In this document: one piece after another, positions 1 to 7,500 of the stretch
Layout of the letters: each line of letters begins with the position of its first letter
How positions within the stretch are numbered: position 1 is the first letter of the stretch
Assembly: GCA_030042575.1 (NCBI GenBank)
Contig: JASHZK010000138.1
Location: 1 to 11,494, forward strand
Source: Acidimicrobiales bacterium
GTDB lineage: Bacteria; Actinomycetota; Acidimicrobiia; Acidimicrobiales; UBA8190
DNA: 11,494 nucleotides
Direction of reading: 5' to 3'
Notes under the pieces: generated by a model
The model's input: only the letters and a program-made list of their open reading frames with translations
Told to the model about the DNA's origin: nothing
Database searches by the model: none
Made by a program: the position numbers and the translations under genes

Positions 1-228
1 GGCACCGATCCCGAGCGGCCCGTACCACTGGGCGTCGGGTGCCTGCCAGTAGACCCACAGCGCGTTGTCGGGTCCCTGGGTGGCGACAACCGGGTCACGT
101 GCCACAGCGACCGCCGTCGCCGAACTGCTGGCAGCCGCGGCCTGGGGCACGCTGACGCCCAGTTGCGTCACGGCGACGATCGCCATGACGGCCAACACAA
201 AGATCGTCGATCGACGTACGAGCATCAT
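1..228 (-). CDS. Secreted protein, N-terminal fragment (propeller/lectin-like repeat begins)
   Basis: Only the first 76 codons are in the window; the gene runs off the left edge. Two consecutive ATG codons (228 and 225) could start it, and an in-frame GTG lies just before them; none has a clear ribosome binding site. The product begins with Arg-Arg, a hydrophobic core (IFVLAVMAIVAV) and an Ala-rich stretch around residues 30-33 suited to signal peptidase I, so it is probably exported. After a short linker comes VATQGPDNALWVYWQ followed by QWYGPLGIG. This Gly-Pro-Asp-Asn/Trp-Tyr-Trp pattern resembles one blade of the repeated beta-propeller or lectin-like modules found in actinobacterial secreted proteins. 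The function of the full protein cannot be read from this fragment. It is divergent from the lipoprotein gene at 396. Confidence 0.7.
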   Translation of the reverse strand, partial: MMLVRRSTIFVLAVMAIVAVTQLGVSVPQAAAASSSATAVAVARDPVVATQGPDNALWVYWQAPDAQWYGPLGIGA

Positions 229-259
229 CACCGGTTGAGCTACACGGCCGGACGGCGGG

Positions 260-265
260 AGCCTA
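260..265 (-). promoter_or_regulatory. Possible -10 box (TAGGCT) for the left-edge gene
   Basis: On the minus strand TAGGCT fits the actinobacterial TANNNT -10 pattern and would place transcription start near 253, about 25 nt before the ATG at 228. No convincing -35 hexamer is seen 16-18 bp upstream. The hexamer also occurs upstream of the tRNA and of the gene at 11005. This is a weak call. Confidence 0.2.
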
Positions 266-378
266 GGTGAGGTTTCGGCACGGTCCCGGTCGGAGATAAG
301 CATCCTCGGAAAAATCGTGACTACCAGGTAGGCGGCACAGCCGCCCTGAGCGCGACACCGGGGTTGCAGGGTCGGCGT

Positions 379-384
379 TACACT
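379..384 (+). promoter_or_regulatory. Possible -10 box (TACACT) before the lipoprotein gene
   Basis: TACACT matches TANNNT, and a start about 7 nt downstream (near 391) would leave only about 5 nt before the GTG at 396. That fits the absence of any purine-rich ribosome binding site in front of this gene. The TTGCAG at 364 is too close (9 bp) to act as its -35 box. Confidence 0.25.
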
Positions 385-395
385 CCGAAGCCTTC

Positions 396-920
396 GTGCA
401 CTCGTCCCTCCGCCCACGCTCCAGGCACATAGCCGCCCTGATCGTGGCGCTGGCGGCCACCGGCGCGTCGGCCGGTTGCAGCAGCCCGGTCACCCCGTCC
501 CGACAGGCCAGCGGGTCGACCACGACGCAGATCCCGCCGGGTGGTCAGACCACCACCTCCACCACCTCCACGACCGCCGTCGCCAGTTCCCTGCCGATCA
601 TGGGCCAGTACACCGACGGACCCACATATCAACCGCACTACGTGCTCGATCTGACCGCCACCACTTCCTCTACGCTGGCCGGAACGATCAGCTTCGTCTA
701 CCAGGACGGCCGGACCTCCACTGTGCTCACCTTCAGCGGAACCGCTTCCTCCGGCAGCGCCCAACTGACGACAGCTCCCGGTGCGCGCCTGGTTGACGTC
801 ACCTACACCACGCAGTCCATCGATCTCGAGTCATGCACCAAGTACCTGGAGTACGCCACCACGCCGAGCTCGTGCACGTTCACCTACAGCGCCGCCTCTT
901 CGACGACCACCACTGGCTGA
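396..920 (+). CDS. Small secreted protein, probable lipoprotein, unknown function
   Basis: The 174-aa product starts at GTG; no other start codon lies in frame nearby upstream and no ribosome binding site is visible. Residues 1-27 form a signal sequence: basic N-terminus with several Arg, then hydrophobic IAALIVALAATGASA. Cys28 follows Ala-Gly, so it may be a lipobox Cys, although Ser at -3 is not the usual Leu/Val/Ile; cleavage by signal peptidase I after ASA is the alternative. Residues about 29-65 are a Ser/Thr/Pro/Gly-rich linker typical of surface-tethered proteins. The rest (about 66-165) is Thr/Ser-rich and predicted beta-rich, with Cys147 and Cys160 positioned for a disulfide, and ends in a Ser/Thr tail. 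I do not recognise the folded domain. The stop is 52 nt before the downstream glycosyltransferase start, on the same strand. Confidence 0.72.
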   Translation: MHSSLRPRSRHIAALIVALAATGASAGCSSPVTPSRQASGSTTTQIPPGGQTTTSTTSTTAVASSLPIMGQYTDGPTYQPHYVLDLTATTSSTLAGTISFVYQDGRTSTVLTFSGTASSGSAQLTTAPGARLVDVTYTTQSIDLESCTKYLEYATTPSSCTFTYSAASSTTTTG

Positions 921-940
921 GCTCCGTCGCACTCGACTGG

Positions 941-946
941 TACCCT
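941..946 (+). promoter_or_regulatory. Leaderless-type -10 box (TACCCT)
   Basis: TACCCT fits TANNNT. Exactly six bases (947-952) separate it from the GTG at 953, so that GTG would be +1. This is the standard geometry of actinobacterial leaderless transcripts, where the last T of the -10 box sits at -7. No recognisable -35 box is seen, which is common for this class. Confidence 0.4.
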
Positions 947-952
947 AACCAC

Positions 953-976
953 GTGCTTCGCAGCTGCCACCGATGA
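953..976 (+). CDS. Seven-codon leader ORF overlapping the glycosyltransferase start
   Basis: GTG at 953 opens a seven-residue peptide, MLRSCHR, ending in TGA at 974-976. Its stop overlaps the ATG of the large glycosyltransferase at 973 in an ATGA arrangement, the typical geometry for translational coupling. The large gene has no Shine-Dalgarno sequence of its own, and the GTG lies where a leaderless transcript from the TACCCT box would begin. Short leaderless ORFs containing Cys and ending at the next gene's start are known in mycobacteria and can sense charged tRNA levels. One Cys and two Arg codons are present here. With only eight codons, chance remains possible. Confidence 0.35.
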   Translation: MLRSCHR

Positions 977-3900
977 CCGCGCCATCATCGGCGTCACGAA
1001 CAGCTCGGGCTCGAGGAATCTTCGTCATCGGCGCCCCAGCCAGCGGGGTCGAGTCGATCGGCGAGCTGCTCAGCCGGCTCGGTCTGCCCTCCTTGTCGAC
1101 CGACCCCGACGCCGCCGCACGACTGACGGCTCTGAACGATCGGCTCCTCCAGGTTGCCGGGGGCTCGCGCCGGCGCCTGCCCGCCATCGCTCCGGCCGAG
1201 CTCGTTCGCACCCTGGCCCCACAGATGGACTCGGCCCGCCGAGCCTGGACCGAATCCCTCGCGGCCTCCGGTCTCGACGACACCGACGGCCGGCCCTGGG
1301 TGTGGACGGACACGGCCAACTCGCTTCTGGTCACCTTCTGGCTCGAGACACTCGGCATCGACTCGGCCATCGTGTTCACGCACCGTCGGGCCGACCAGAC
1401 GGTGTCGGCTATGGTCGCCGCCAGGACCAACACCTCGGCGGCGGCGCTGGCCCAGTGGCACCGCTACAACCGGGCAGCCATCGTGGCTGTGTGGGAGCAG
1501 CCGTCGCTCGTCGTCGACTTCGATCTGGTGACCGGCGATCCTCGTCGGACAACCCGGCTGCTCGGCGAGCTCCTGGCTGCCTGTGGCACCCAGGTGGAGA
1601 CGACGGATGCTCCGGCCACGGCGCCTGCGCCCGACGACGGTGGCCCCAGCCATCTCTCCCTCGAGCCGACGGATACGGCCTTGGACCAGCTCCTGACCGG
1701 GCTCGACGGGCTCCACCTGGGAGCCTCGAGCTGGACGATGAGCCGAGAACTGCTCGACGAGACGTCGCTGTTCTACGACGCGCGTTATTACGCGGCCTCT
1801 TGTGACAGCTCCCACAGCGCGCTGCACTACAGCCGGGACGAACCCTACTGGCCGGCCTTCTTCGACGGCATCGCCCAAGCTATCGTGGAGCGACTCTCGC
1901 CTTCTCGCGTTCTCGACGTGGGTTGCGCCATCGGGATGCTGGTCGAGGCGTTGCGCAGGCGCGGGGTCGAGGCGCAGGGAATCGACATCTCCGAGTGGGC
2001 CATCGAGCACGTCCCGCCTTCCCTTCGTGACTACTGCCGTGTCGGATCGTTGACCGACGAGATCGAGGGCGATTACGACCTCATCACCTGCATAGAGGTG
2101 ACCGAGCACCTCCCTCCCTTTGCTGCCGACCAGGCCATCGCCAACCTGTGCCGGCACGGTCGGGCTGTCCTGTTCTCCTCCACCCCTGACGACTTCGACG
2201 AGCCCACCCACTTGAACGTTCGAGCAGGCGGGTACTGGGCGCAACTCTTCGAGGAACACGGCTTCGGCCGGGATCCCGATTTCGACGCCAGCGTCGTCGC
2301 TCCCCACGCCGTTCTCTTCCGCCAGCGCCAGCGCCCGCACGACGTCCATGACATCGTCGACGATTACGAGCGCGCCCTGGCCAACCAGAGCACCAGGAGC
2401 CGTCACCTGGTAGAGACGTTGGCCTCCGAGAACAGGCTGCTTTCGAACCGCCTATCGGGCTCACCGGGTGCCGGCGTCGAAGGCGACATCGTCTCCACCC
2501 ACGGCCTGCTGCACTACGAGCGCACCTACCAGCATCTGGCCACCCTCGCCTCCCAGTACGACGCCCTGCTCAGAACGAAGACGGTCCGCTATCTGCAGCC
2601 GATGCGCAACCTCTATGGGTCGCTGCGAGGTCGGCGCCGGATGCCGGCCGAGGAGGCAGCGGTCCCGACAGAGCCGGTTCAGCAGTACCAGCTGTGGGTG
2701 GACAGCTTCGACACCGTCGACGACCATGTACGGGGCGCGCTGCGCGACCGGGCCACGGCTCTCCCCGAACGGCCCTTGGTGTCGGTCGTCCTCCCCGTCT
2801 ACGACACCCCCGAGCCCCTCCTCCGCTCGGCCATCGAGAGCGTCCGGGAGCAGATCTACCCCAACTGGGAGCTGTGCATCGCCGACGACGCCTCCGCCGA
2901 CCCCCGGGTGGGCCGAGTGCTCGACGAATACCGAGCTCGTGACCGCCGGATCAAGGTGGTGCGCCGAACCGAGAACGGCCACATCGGCGCGGCGACGAAC
3001 TCGGCACTGGACGTGGCCGAAGGTCGATGGGTGGCATTCCTCGACCACGACGACGAACTGGCCCAACACGCCTTGGCTCTGGCCGTGGTGACCCTGGCTC
3101 AGCGACCCGAGGCGGGGATGCTCTACAGCGACGAGGACAAGGTCGACGTCGAGGGGACGCGGCACGACCCTTACTTCAAACCCGACTTCGATCGCCTGCT
3201 CCTGCTGGGCCAGAACTACCTGACCCATTTCCTCATGGTCCGCAGGGACCTGGTGACGGCCGTGGGCGGGATGCGTATGGGCTTCGAGGGCAGTCAGGAC
3301 TGGGACCTCGTGCTGCGGGTCTCGGAGCTGCTCGAGGACCGCCAGGTCGTCCACGTCCCCCATGTGCTGTACCACTGGCGGTCCCATGCGGCCTCGACCG
3401 CCAGTTCGCTGGCTGCCAAGCCCTATGCGGCCGGTGCCGGTCAACGAGCGGTGGCCGAGCACCTGAGCCGGACGGGACGAGTGGCCGAGGTCCTCCCTCT
3501 ACCGTCGGGTCACAACCGGGTGGTGTGGCCGGTACCACAGCCTGCTCCCCTGGTGAGTGTCGTCGTGCCCACCCGAGACGGACCACTCCTGCAGGAGTGC
3601 CTCGACAGTCTGCTCGAGCTCACCACCTATCCCCACCTCGAGGTCGTGGTGGTCGACAACGGCAGCAGCAACAAACAGGTCCTCGACTACCTTCGCTCCC
3701 GCCAGGCCGATCTCACGGTCATTCGCGACGAGCGGCCCTTCAACTACGCAGCGCTGAACAACGAGGCGGTGAAGCAAGCGGCAGGGGAGGTGATCTGCCT
3801 GCTCAACGACGACACCGAGATCACCTCGGGAAACTGGCTGGACGAGATGGTCGGCCAGCTGTACCAGCCGGCCGTGGGTGCGGTGGGGGCGAAGCTCTAC

Positions 3901-4377
3901 TACGAAGACGGAACCCTGCAACACGGCGGCGTGGTCCTCGGGGTGGGTGGCGTGGCCGGTCACGCCTACCGCAGGGCGGCGCACGACTCAACGGGCATGA
4001 TGGGCCGGCTCCAACTCGCTCAGACCATGTCGGCTGTCACAGGGGCATGCATGGCCGTACGACGGGAGGCCTGGGATCAGGTTCGGGGAATGGACGAGGA
4101 CCATCTGGCCGTCGCCTTCAACGACGTCGATCTGTGCCTGCGTCTGCGCCAGGCAGGGTGGCACGTGGTGTGGACGCCGTGGGCCGAGCTGACCCATTGC
4201 GAATCCGTGAGCCGCGGGTCCGAGACCAAACGTCGGGCTGCATTCTCCGCCGAGGAGCGCTACATGTACCTCCGCTGGGGCAGCGTCCTTCGCAACGATC
4301 CTGCCTACAACCCCAATCTGAGCGTGGTGGCCGAGGACTGGTCGTTGGCATGGCCGCCTCGGCTCTCGTACCGCTGA
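973..4377 (+). CDS. Multidomain family 2 glycosyltransferase (sulfotransferase-like, methyltransferase, GT2, GT2)
   Basis: A 1134-aa cytoplasmic protein with four catalytic-type regions. Residues about 14-210 resemble the sulfotransferase/P-loop fold: IFVIGAPASGVESIG is a 5'-phosphate-loop-like start and FTHRRADQTVSA resembles the 3'-phosphate-binding stretch, but the usual basic residue of the first loop is lacking, so activity is doubtful. Residues about 311-450 are a SAM methyltransferase (VLDVGCAIG, acidic Asp338, YDLITCIEVTEHL). Residues about 601-800 are a GT-A domain (SVVLPVYDTPEP, metal motif LDHDDE at 690-695, acidic SQDWDL). Residues about 859-1085 are a second GT-A domain (SVVVPTRDG, VVVVDNGSS, LLNDDTE at 943-949, FNDVDLCLRL). 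There is no transmembrane segment. Such fusions usually build or cap O-antigen-like or capsular polysaccharide; this role is inferred. The ATG is chosen by overlap with the leader ORF and by the domain start. The gene stands alone before a tRNA. Confidence 0.9.
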   Translation: MTAPSSASRTARARGIFVIGAPASGVESIGELLSRLGLPSLSTDPDAAARLTALNDRLLQVAGGSRRRLPAIAPAELVRTLAPQMDSARRAWTESLAASGLDDTDGRPWVWTDTANSLLVTFWLETLGIDSAIVFTHRRADQTVSAMVAARTNTSAAALAQWHRYNRAAIVAVWEQPSLVVDFDLVTGDPRRTTRLLGELLAACGTQVETTDAPATAPAPDDGGPSHLSLEPTDTALDQLLTGLDGLHLGASSWTMSRELLDETSLFYDARYYAASCDSSHSALHYSRDEPYWPAFFDGIAQAIVERLSPSRVLDVGCAIGMLVEALRRRGVEAQGIDISEWAIEHVPPSLRDYCRVGSLTDEIEGDYDLITCIEVTEHLPPFAADQAIANLCRHGRAVLFSSTPDDFDEPTHLNVRAGGYWAQLFEEHGFGRDPDFDASVVAPHAVLFRQRQRPHDVHDIVDDYERALANQSTRSRHLVETLASENRLLSNRLSGSPGAGVEGDIVSTHGLLHYERTYQHLATLASQYDALLRTKTVRYLQPMRNLYGSLRGRRRMPAEEAAVPTEPVQQYQLWVDSFDTVDDHVRGALRDRATALPERPLVSVVLPVYDTPEPLLRSAIESVREQIYPNWELCIADDASADPRVGRVLDEYRARDRRIKVVRRTENGHIGAATNSALDVAEGRWVAFLDHDDELAQHALALAVVTLAQRPEAGMLYSDEDKVDVEGTRHDPYFKPDFDRLLLLGQNYLTHFLMVRRDLVTAVGGMRMGFEGSQDWDLVLRVSELLEDRQVVHVPHVLYHWRSHAASTASSLAAKPYAAGAGQRAVAEHLSRTGRVAEVLPLPSGHNRVVWPVPQPAPLVSVVVPTRDGPLLQECLDSLLELTTYPHLEVVVVDNGSSNKQVLDYLRSRQADLTVIRDERPFNYAALNNEAVKQAAGEVICLLNDDTEITSGNWLDEMVGQLYQPAVGAVGAKLYYEDGTLQHGGVVLGVGGVAGHAYRRAAHDSTGMMGRLQLAQTMSAVTGACMAVRREAWDQVRGMDEDHLAVAFNDVDLCLRLRQAGWHVVWTPWAELTHCESVSRGSETKRRAAFSAEERYMYLRWGSVLRNDPAYNPNLSVVAEDWSLAWPPRLSYR

Positions 4378-4384
4378 GCAAACC

Positions 4385-4390
4385 TAGGCT
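4385..4390 (+). promoter_or_regulatory. Possible -10 box (TAGGCT) for tRNA-Leu
   Basis: TAGGCT eight bases past the glycosyltransferase stop fits TANNNT and predicts a start near 4397, about 10 nt before the mature tRNA 5' end. No clear -35 box is seen, and read-through from the upstream gene could also supply the tRNA. Confidence 0.3.
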
Positions 4391-4406
4391 GGGGCCCGCC
4401 TTGCTC

Positions 4407-4488
4407 GCGGGCGTGGCGGAATCGGTAGACGCGCCGGGTTTAGGTCCCGGTCCCTTCGGGGGTGGGAGTTCGAGTCTCCCCGCCCGCA
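4407..4488 (+). tRNA. tRNA-Leu, anticodon UAG
   Basis: A class II tRNA folds by eye. The 7-bp acceptor stem GCGGGCG (4407-4413) pairs with CGCCCGC (4481-4487), with discriminator A at 4488. The anticodon stem CCGGG (4434-4438) pairs with CCCGG (4446-4450) around loop TTTAGGT, giving anticodon TAG at 4441-4443, which reads CUA-type Leu codons. The long variable arm is a CCC/GGG stem closed by a TTCG tetraloop (4452-4461). The T arm is GGGAG, loop TTCGAGT, CTCCC (4464-4480). The 3' CCA is not encoded. Confidence 0.97.
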
Positions 4489-4518
4489 CGCTGGTTGTCC
4501 GTGGTTCACCCTCGGCAC

Positions 4519-4535
4519 ACGGGCACGGTGCCCGT
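4519..4535. terminator. Inverted repeat between tRNA-Leu and the S53 gene
   Basis: ACGGGCAC, one base, GTGCCCGT is a perfect 8-bp inverted repeat; in RNA it would fold as a 6-bp stem with a 5-nt loop. It lies between two convergent genes and its right end touches the stop codon of the minus-strand peptidase (4535-4537). No T-tract follows on either strand, so intrinsic termination is plausible in GC-rich actinobacteria but unproven. Confidence 0.4.
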
Positions 4536-7500
4536 CAGGTCCCGGCCATACCGACGACCGGTAGTTGCGAGGCAAGCCCGGTCGGCGTCCCGAACGAGAT
4601 GGCATCTCCAAAGGTGTAGGTGTCGCCATTGGAGCCGGTCATCCAGTACCCATCTCCGTCTGGCGTCAGCGTCAGGCCGACGATGTCCGACACGTTGACA
4701 TTCTGCCCGGGGAGACCCCCGTCCGACGGAAGGCCCGTGCCGAACACGTACACGCTGCCGTCCGAGCTGAAGAGCAGGTAGCCGGTGCCGGTGGGGGCGG
4801 CGACGACGCCGGTGATGTCGGTCACATGGGCGCCGGCCAAGCTGCCGTAGTCGTGGACGGACCCGAAACGGAACACCGCCCCGGACGAGTTCACGAGGAG
4901 GTAACCGGCACCCGAGGGGGCCGCCTCCATGCCGACGATGTCGCTCACATGGAGCGGCGGCTTGCCGTGCGGGCGGTGGAGCATGTCGCCGTGGAAGGCG
5001 GCGTCGCCGAAGTTGAACACCCGTCCGTCAGCACCGAGCAGCCAGTAGCCGAGCCCGTCCTCGGTGGGGAGGATGGACACGATGTCGCTCACGCCTGACC
5101 GGACCTCGCCCCGGTACAGGGCGCTGCCGATGGCGGTGACCTTGCCGTCCTTGCTCACGAGCCAGTAGCCCGTGCCACCCGGGGCCGCGGCGATGGCGAC
5201 GATGGGGTCCGACGGCGTCGCCGACGTGCCGCCGAGCGATCCCGCATAACCGGTCGAGTAGGTCGTGCCGGACGCCGTCGCCAGCCAGTAGCCCTGCAAC
5301 GGCGGGGCGCCGGGTGTCACCGTGCTCGATGCCGCCTCCCCCGGCCCCGCCCCCAGGGCGTTCACGGCGCTGACCGTGATCGTCCACGGCACCTCGGCCA
5401 ACGGTGCCAACAGCGTCTTCGTCTGCTTCGGTCCTACCGTCCTGATCTCCGTCGTCTGACCCGTGGCGCTGGCCTTGACCCGATAGCCGGTGATCGGGTG
5501 GCCGCCGTCATCGGAGGGGACCTTCCAGCTGACCGACACGGTGCCGGCGCCGGAGGTGGCAGTGACGTCCGCCGGCGCCGTCGGTGTGCTTGCCTCGTAT
5601 GTGAACGTGGCCGACGGGTTGACGGCACTCGTCGCCTCCCCGACCAGATAGCCGCCGACGGTCTCGATCGTCACGTCCACCGTCGTCCCCGCCGTCCCCG
5701 GTGGTGCCCGGACCTCGATCGGCGCACTGGCGGTGAGTGCGCCCTCGCCGACGATGGTCCCCGGCGCCGTGCCGAAGTCCACGGCGATCAGCTCGGTGTC
5801 GAGAACGCCGTCGATGGTGACCACGGTCCCCCCGTGCGCCGGTCCGTCCCCGGGGCTGCTCGAATTCACCACGGGCTGACCCGGATAGGCCACATAGATG
5901 ACGTCCGCCGAGCTACCCACCGAGGAGCTGGGCACGCTGCAGGCGGTGGCCGTGCACAAGAGCACGTCCTGGGAGAAGGTGAAGTTCGACAGCAATTCCG
6001 CGGTGAGAGAGGTGTTGGTCTGGGAGGTGATGTCGGTGGTGGTCGAGGCGAGGAAGCTGAGGGGGGCCTCCAGCTCGGTGGAGACCTCGTACACGTCCGA
6101 GAGCCCTTTCCCCTTGACGGTGACCGGTCCCGGAGTGGCCTGGGCCACGAAGGGGGGGTTCGGGCTCGTGATGGACCCGAACACCGGGATGCCGGCGTAA
6201 TCGAAGTCCTCGGAGCCGGAGAGGCCGGCCATGGACTGCACCGACAGCTCGCTCGGGTCCGGTCCCGTCGTCGGCGCCTCGAGGTTGGCGTCGGGTGGCA
6301 GCTCCACGGTGAGCGCTGTCGGACTGATGCTCACCACGCTGAAGTCCTCGTTCGGGTTCGGACCGGCCGGCCCGACGTTCACCCACTCGATGGTGTCCAG
6401 GTTGAAGCCCGTTCCCACGACCGTGGCCAGAGTGCCGCCGTACTCGTCGGCGTAGCCCCCGCCGCCCTGCACCTCGACGGCGGTCACGGTCGGGGCGTCG
6501 GCGAAGTCGTACTCCTCCGGGGCCTGCACCACCTCACAGGTCGGCGTCGCCGCCGTCATGCACGAAGGTGAGAACGCCCCGTTGGGGTTGTAGACGACCG
6601 GCCCGGTGTAGGCGGGGAGAATGGCAGAGCCACCGTCGGTCGGGCCCAGGCTCGTGCCGTCCGGGGTGGTGACCGTCACCGCCACGGCACACACGGCGGT
6701 GTCGGAGATGCCACCGTTCAGGCAGTCGGCGTCGGTGTCCGCCGGCGGTGTCACCTGAATCTCGTTGTCGCTCAATACGTCGGGGGTGGCGCTGACACCG
6801 CCGAACGACACCGAGGTGGCGCCGGTGAAGCCCGAGCCGACGATGTCGACGGTTCCGTTCGAGTTGAGGGTGGTCCCGCCGCTCTCGGGGCCACCCGGGG
6901 GGTCGATGTAGTCCACCACGGGGGCTCCAGAGGAGTTGCCGTCGTAGTGGAAGACCGCCGCCGAGTTCAAGCCGCTCGACTCACCGGTGGAGGTGACGAC
7001 GGTGACGTCGGCGCTGCCAGCGGAGCCAGCGGGCGTCCCGGGCGGCGCCGCGTACGCAGGCGTGTCGAGGGTGATGGCCGTGGCGCTCCACGTGCCCACA
7101 GTCGCCGGCACGTCGCCGAAGTAGACGCTCCCACTCGACGAGCCGAAATTGCTGCCACTGATGGTGACGGCCGTGCCGCCAGTGCTCGGTCCGCTCGACG
7201 TTTCGCTCGAGGTGAGGACCGAGGTCACCGCAGGCTGGGTGCCGCCGCTATCGGCGGCGATGGCGCACAGCTGCTCACCGAGACCGGTGTTGGCCGCATT
7301 GGTCACCTGAGGCGTGCCCAGGCCTGACGCCATGTCGTAGCCGGTGCCGGCCGCATAGAAGGGATAACCGGTTTCACCGACCCCGACGCCGAGGTTGTCG
7401 TTGTTCCCCTGGGTGATGTCGTTGAAGGCGTCACCGTAGGTGATGGCGTTGTCGCCGATCTGGTACAGCGTCGGGTCGACGAAACCGACACCGTCGGTGA

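Noticed and set aside
994..2406. Long minus-strand open frame opposite the glycosyltransferase gene (and others at 2461-3462 and 3499-3984)
   Set aside because: High-GC shadow of the clearly coding plus strand; composition rich in Arg/Gly/Val without domains, signal peptides or ribosome binding sites.
3027..4619. Plus-strand open frame overlapping the glycosyltransferase, running through tRNA-Leu
   Set aside because: It crosses a perfect tRNA gene and reads as Arg/Gly/Pro-rich noise in the wrong frame of a well-supported protein.
5498..6571. Long plus-strand open frames opposite the S53 gene (also 7967-9142)
   Set aside because: They mirror codons of the S53 protein, lack recognisable motifs, and lie opposite regions with intact catalytic and repeat motifs.
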